Shown piece by piece: positions 50,964 through 54,401 of a DNA stretch of 54,401 nucleotides. Where the stretch lies: positions 1 through 54,401 of the forward strand of contig NZ_JAIQUM010000036.1 in assembly GCF_020075705.1 (NCBI RefSeq), read 5' to 3'. The position numbers and the translations under genes were made by a program. The stretch comes from Metabacillus rhizolycopersici (GTDB taxonomy: Bacteria; Bacillota; Bacilli; Bacillales; Bacillaceae). Numbering within the stretch: the stretch's first letter is position 1; each line of letters opens with the position of its first letter. Below the pieces are notes generated by a model. It saw only the letters and a program-made list of their open reading frames with translations. It did no database searches and was not told where the DNA came from.

Positions 50964-52913
50964 ATGAAATCAAAATCTTTTTCTTGGATAAACAATCATT
51001 TGAACTTTTTTATGATAGCTATCCTTTTACTATGGATTAAAACGTATGTAGCATACAATTTAGAGTTTAGTTTAGGAATTGAAAATTCGATGCAAAAATT
51101 TCTTTTGTTTTTAAATCCTGCTAGCTCGATTATCTTATTTTTAGGACTAGCCCTTTTCTTTAAGGGGAAAAAGGCTTTTAAATGGATGATAATTATCGAT
51201 TTTCTTCTATCATTCTACTTATATGCAAATATTGTATATTATCGATTTTACACGGACTTTATTACACTTCCAACACTTACACAAACAAGTAATGTTGGTG
51301 ATTTAGGACAGAGTATTTTAGCATTGATAAGTCCAAATGATATTTTGTATTTTGTTGATACGATTATCTTATTTCTATTAGTTGTTACCAAAGTGATAAA
51401 ACCAACTACAGTTAAAGTGAAAATGCGTTCTCGAGTGATAATACTTACTGCTGCAGTCGCCCTTTTTGCGGTGAATTTAGGATTATCAGAAATGGATCGA
51501 CCACAGTTATTAAAAAGAACATTTGACCGAAACTATATTGTGAAATATTTAGGTATGTATAATTTTGCTATCTATGATGCAATCCAAAGTACAGGTGCTT
51601 CAGCACAACGTGCAATGGCAGATACCGACGATATTACAGAGGTTACGAACTATACAAACGCAATGTATGCTGAACCTAATCCTAAGTACTTTGGAGCGGC
51701 GGAAGGAAAAAACGTCATCTATATTCATTTAGAATCAATACAGAACTTTATTATTGATTACAAACTGAATGGAGAAGAAGTGACACCGTTCCTTAATTCG
51801 TTATCAAAAGATCAAAATACTTTTTATTTTGATAATTTTTTCCATCAGACTGGACAGGGTAAAACTGCTGATGCAGAATTTATGCTTGAAAACTCATTGT
51901 TTGGATTACCGCAAGGAGCAGCCTTTTCTACAAAAGGTCGTAACACATACCAAGCACAGCCTGCGATACTAGGTCAACTTGGATACACTTCTGCGGTGTT
52001 CCATGGCAATACTCGATCTTTTTGGAACCGCGATGAGATTTATAAATCATTTGGTTTTGATAAGTTCTTTGATTTAACTCATTATACAGCAGAAGAAAAT
52101 GAAGTCGTAAATTATGGTTTATTGGATAAGCCATTTTTCAAACAGTCAATGCCAATGCTTGAATCTTTAAGTCAACCATTTTACGCTAAATTTATAACAG
52201 TTACGAATCACTTTCCATTTCCACTTGCTCAGGAGTTAGCAACGATTGAACCACATACGACAGGTGATACTTCAGTGGATAATTATTTTCAGACTGTTAG
52301 ATATGCAGATGAAGCATTGAAAGAATTCTTTGACTATCTGAAAGAATCTGGTTTGTATGATAACACAATGATTGTAATGTATGGGGATCATTATGGTATT
52401 TCGGAAAGCCATAAAAAAGCAATGTCTACAGTATTAGGAACTGAAGTTGGGGATTTTGAAAATGCACAATTACAAAGAGTTCCATTATTTATTCATATTC
52501 CAGGGGTAGAAGGCGGCAATATGCATCAGTATGGTGGTCAAATTGATTTATTACCAACTGTACTTCATTTACTTGGAGTAGATACAAAAGGGTATGTTCA
52601 GTTGGGGTCAGATTTATTTTCTAAAGATCATCAAACAATCGTCCCATTCCGTAATGGTGACTTTGTAACTGACAAAGTAACTGCTTTGAATGGAAAATAT
52701 TACGATACAGCCACAGGAGAACAGCTTGAGGCTAACGAAGAAATAAAACAAAACGAAAAAATTGTACAAATGAAGCTAAAAATGTCAGATAAAATTGTTA
52801 ACCAAGATTTATTGCGATTCTATACTCCTGAAGGATTTGAGCCAGTTGACCCTTCAGATTACGATTATACAAATCGCTCAGCTTCAAGTAATGAGGATCA
52901 AAATACTAAATAG
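50964..52913 (+). CDS. ltaS: Lipoteichoic acid synthase
   Basis: A 649-residue polytopic enzyme that polymerises glycerol phosphate from phosphatidylglycerol onto the lipoteichoic acid anchor. Five N-terminal membrane helices (about residues 10-210) precede an extracellular sulfatase-fold domain. Metal and catalytic motifs: VIYIHLESIQNFIIDYKLNG with the metal glutamate, QTGQGKTADAEFMLENSLFG with the catalytic threonine near residue 300, VFHGNTRSFWNRDEIYKSFG, and VMYGDHYGISESHKKAM with the late Asp-His. A signal-peptidase-like site (ASAQ) follows the last helix. The length equals that of B. subtilis LtaS (YflE) as I recall. GAGGTG serves ATG 50964. It is monocistronic with a strong terminator. 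Confidence 0.95.
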   Translation: MKSKSFSWINNHLNFFMIAILLLWIKTYVAYNLEFSLGIENSMQKFLLFLNPASSIILFLGLALFFKGKKAFKWMIIIDFLLSFYLYANIVYYRFYTDFITLPTLTQTSNVGDLGQSILALISPNDILYFVDTIILFLLVVTKVIKPTTVKVKMRSRVIILTAAVALFAVNLGLSEMDRPQLLKRTFDRNYIVKYLGMYNFAIYDAIQSTGASAQRAMADTDDITEVTNYTNAMYAEPNPKYFGAAEGKNVIYIHLESIQNFIIDYKLNGEEVTPFLNSLSKDQNTFYFDNFFHQTGQGKTADAEFMLENSLFGLPQGAAFSTKGRNTYQAQPAILGQLGYTSAVFHGNTRSFWNRDEIYKSFGFDKFFDLTHYTAEENEVVNYGLLDKPFFKQSMPMLESLSQPFYAKFITVTNHFPFPLAQELATIEPHTTGDTSVDNYFQTVRYADEALKEFFDYLKESGLYDNTMIVMYGDHYGISESHKKAMSTVLGTEVGDFENAQLQRVPLFIHIPGVEGGNMHQYGGQIDLLPTVLHLLGVDTKGYVQLGSDLFSKDHQTIVPFRNGDFVTDKVTALNGKYYDTATGEQLEANEEIKQNEKIVQMKLKMSDKIVNQDLLRFYTPEGFEPVDPSDYDYTNRSASSNEDQNTK

Positions 52914-52923
52914 TAATTTACTG

Positions 52924-52959
52924 AGCTGCTAAGAGGGAAGATTCTCTTAGCAGCTTTTT
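52924..52959 (+). terminator. Intrinsic terminator of ltaS
   Basis: AGCTGCTAAGAG (52924-52935) pairs perfectly with CTCTTAGCAGCT (52944-52955), followed by TTTT, 10 nt after the ltaS stop. Confidence 0.92.
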
Positions 52960-53177
52960 GACGTAGAGATTAGGGATGTTAAAAGCTCAAATACCAAAAG
53001 GTTATTCGGTTGAGTCGCAAAGTGTCTATGAAAAAATGTGAAATTTCAAATGTTGACAATTTCATAATATGTAGTTTATAATTTATCTTTAATTCGAGAA
53101 TATTTCATATGAGATAAATTAAAACAATCAGCTTTTCATTAATGAATAAACATCAATTGTAAATGAAGGAGTCGATG

Positions 53178-54158
53178 ATGATAATGGTAAAACCACTTTT
53201 AGGAATCCATCATGTATCAGCTTTAACAGCAAATGCGAAAGAAAACTTTCATTTTTATACAAAGATATTAGGATTAAGATTAGTGAAGAAAACAGTAAAT
53301 CAGGATGATACATCTGTTTATCATCTGTTTTATGCAGATGAGAGGGGAAATCCAGGTACAGATTTAACCTTTTTTGAAATTCCTCATGCGGGAAAAACAT
53401 ATCCTGGAACAAATAGTATAACAGCGACATCTTTACGTGTAAGAGACAATAAGGCCTTACAGTATTGGAAAAATCGCTTTAATCAATTTCATGTCGATCA
53501 TGATGAGATAAGTCTTGAAAGTGGGCGTTCAACTTTATCATTTCGTGATGCAGAAGGTCAGCGCTTGATCCTAGTCTCAGATGAAGGAAACGAAGGTGTA
53601 TCAGGGGGGAAACCTTGGGATCGAAGTCCTGTATCACCAGAAAATGGTGTGATTGGTTTAGGTCCAGTACATTTGACGGTATCACGTCCAGAACGAACAA
53701 TTAAGGTTTTGACAGATGTAATGGGCTTTCGTGAAAAAACAGGCTATACAAAAGAGAAGGATAACAAATTAGTCCGTGTCTTTGAAACAGGTGAAGGTGG
53801 AACGGGAGCAGAAGTACATGTAATAGAAGAAGATAAAGTAGGCCGTGAGAGACCTGGTCGTGGCAGTGTTCATCATGTCGCATTTCGCGTGGAAGATGAA
53901 GAAGAATTAACCAAATGGGTCGAGCTATTAAATACTAAACATTTACCAAATTCAGGTTTTGTTGAACGCTATTATTTCAAGTCTTTATATTTTAGAGAGC
54001 CAAATGGTATTTTATTTGAGCTTGCTACGGATGGACCTGGGTTTGAAGGAGATGAAGATTTCGAGCACTTGGGAGAAAAGCTCGCTTTACCACCATATTT
54101 TGAGCAACAACGGCAAGAAATTGAAGCACGATTAATTCCATTAAATACGAAGGAATAA
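53178..54158 (+). CDS. Glyoxalase-fold ring-cleaving dioxygenase (MhqO/LinE-like)
   Basis: A 326-residue protein with two vicinal-oxygen-chelate repeats. AAGGAG (53168-53173) is followed by several in-frame ATGs; ATG 53178 has the best spacing. Repeat 1: LLGIHHVSALTANAKENFHF with a metal His, later LTFFEIPHAGKT. Repeat 2: GLGPVHLTVSRPERTIKVLT, then GRGSVHHVAFRVEDEEELTK and LYFREPNGILFELATDGPGF with the metal Glu. This is the B. subtilis MhqO/YkcA group of hydroquinone-type dioxygenases involved in quinone and thiol stress. No MhqR-type regulator is in view. It is monocistronic; the terminator lies about 170 nt downstream. Confidence 0.88.
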   Translation: MIMVKPLLGIHHVSALTANAKENFHFYTKILGLRLVKKTVNQDDTSVYHLFYADERGNPGTDLTFFEIPHAGKTYPGTNSITATSLRVRDNKALQYWKNRFNQFHVDHDEISLESGRSTLSFRDAEGQRLILVSDEGNEGVSGGKPWDRSPVSPENGVIGLGPVHLTVSRPERTIKVLTDVMGFREKTGYTKEKDNKLVRVFETGEGGTGAEVHVIEEDKVGRERPGRGSVHHVAFRVEDEEELTKWVELLNTKHLPNSGFVERYYFKSLYFREPNGILFELATDGPGFEGDEDFEHLGEKLALPPYFEQQRQEIEARLIPLNTKE

Positions 54159-54327
54159 GTAGTAATTAGATGCCATTAATATTTTAGTAATGATTGAATA
54201 AATCGTCAAGGCTTAGAATTGACAAACCATCATTATGGAATTTCAACATGGTGAGAAAAACGCTTAGGGAAATTTCGAGGCCACTGAAAAACTTACGTTT
54301 TTTATTCTTTTAATTTCTTTTCAATAC

Positions 54328-54375
54328 AAAAAGGCAAGTTGCTGTCTGCTTTTTAGACGGCAAATTGCCTTTTTC
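54328..54375. terminator. Intrinsic terminator at the right edge
   Basis: AAAAAGGCAA...TTGC..GTCT pairs with AGAC..GCAA...TTGCCTTTTT around a T-rich loop, giving a long interrupted stem with A and T tracts on both sides. It probably stops transcription from the dioxygenase gene and any convergent gene beyond the window. Confidence 0.85.
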
Positions 54376-54401
54376 CTTTTCTTTCTTATTCTTTTTCACT
54401 A

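Overview
The window looks like chromosomal DNA of a low-GC, Gram-positive, aerobic spore-former of the family Bacillaceae (Bacillus sensu lato). Grounds: AT-rich sequence with AGGAGG-type ribosome sites and frequent TTG/GTG starts; a class IV polyhydroxyalkanoate (PHA) locus in the Bacillus megaterium order phaP-phaQ / phaR-phaB-phaC; a B. subtilis-style puc purine catabolic cluster with PucR; a leucine T-box; LtaS; and small Bacillus families (YqcI/YcgG, YhfH-like, DUF3900-like). The species cannot be fixed from the sequence alone. I found no rRNA, tRNA, CRISPR array, prophage or intact transposase.

Layout. 1-7.1 kb: housekeeping and amino-acid genes (DUF3900-like, aminotransferase, HMA-like small protein, branched-chain aminotransferase, VanW lipoprotein, YqcI/YcgG, Cof-type HAD phosphatase). 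7.1-8.0 kb: decayed coding fragments. 8.0-22.6 kb: a purine/ureide catabolic island. It runs from an aminohydrolase (probable guanine deaminase) through the xanthine dehydrogenase operon pucABCDE, convergent pucR, then a divergent operon uraD-uricase-pucM-pucH-pucF-M20 hydrolase. Together these would take guanine or xanthine through urate, 5-hydroxyisourate, OHCU, allantoin and allantoate to ureidoglycolate. No purine or allantoin permease and no pucG is present. 22.6-24.4 kb: small ORFs and a broken MFS transporter. 24.4-27.7 kb: a HAD hydrolase and a UPF1-like SF1 helicase. 27.9-30.4 kb: an ArsR-type metal sensor with a P1B-type Zn/Cd ATPase.

31.3-37.4 kb: PHA metabolism. A thiolase and a FabG-type reductase converge next to phaQ-phaP and the divergent phaRBC operon, so the whole route acetyl-CoA -> acetoacetyl-CoA -> 3-hydroxybutyryl-CoA -> polyester plus granule proteins lies in 6 kb. 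phaC probably initiates at an ATT codon. 37.5-43.6 kb: an alpha/beta hydrolase, two unknown small genes, the glyoxylate shunt pair aceB-aceA and an RraA-like protein. 43.7-46.5 kb: small proteins, including a YhfH-like zinc-ribbon peptide, a tandem pair of near-identical microproteins with its own promoter and terminator, and a secreted HEXXH protein. 46.5-54.4 kb: a dispersed repeat, a cyclophilin lipoprotein, a leucine T-box plus long-form leuA, a small membrane protein, ltaS and a glyoxalase-fold dioxygenase.

Non-coding structure is rich. There are many clear intrinsic terminators, and one palindrome contains the stop codons of both convergent genes pucE and pucR. A family of hairpin elements resembling IS200/IS605-type ends (or TnpB guide-RNA scaffolds) occurs in three states of decay, one of them inside the leuA leader. 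A second dispersed repeat is present as one full and one truncated copy. The items most worth follow-up are the microprotein pair, the hairpin-element family and the non-AUG start of phaC.
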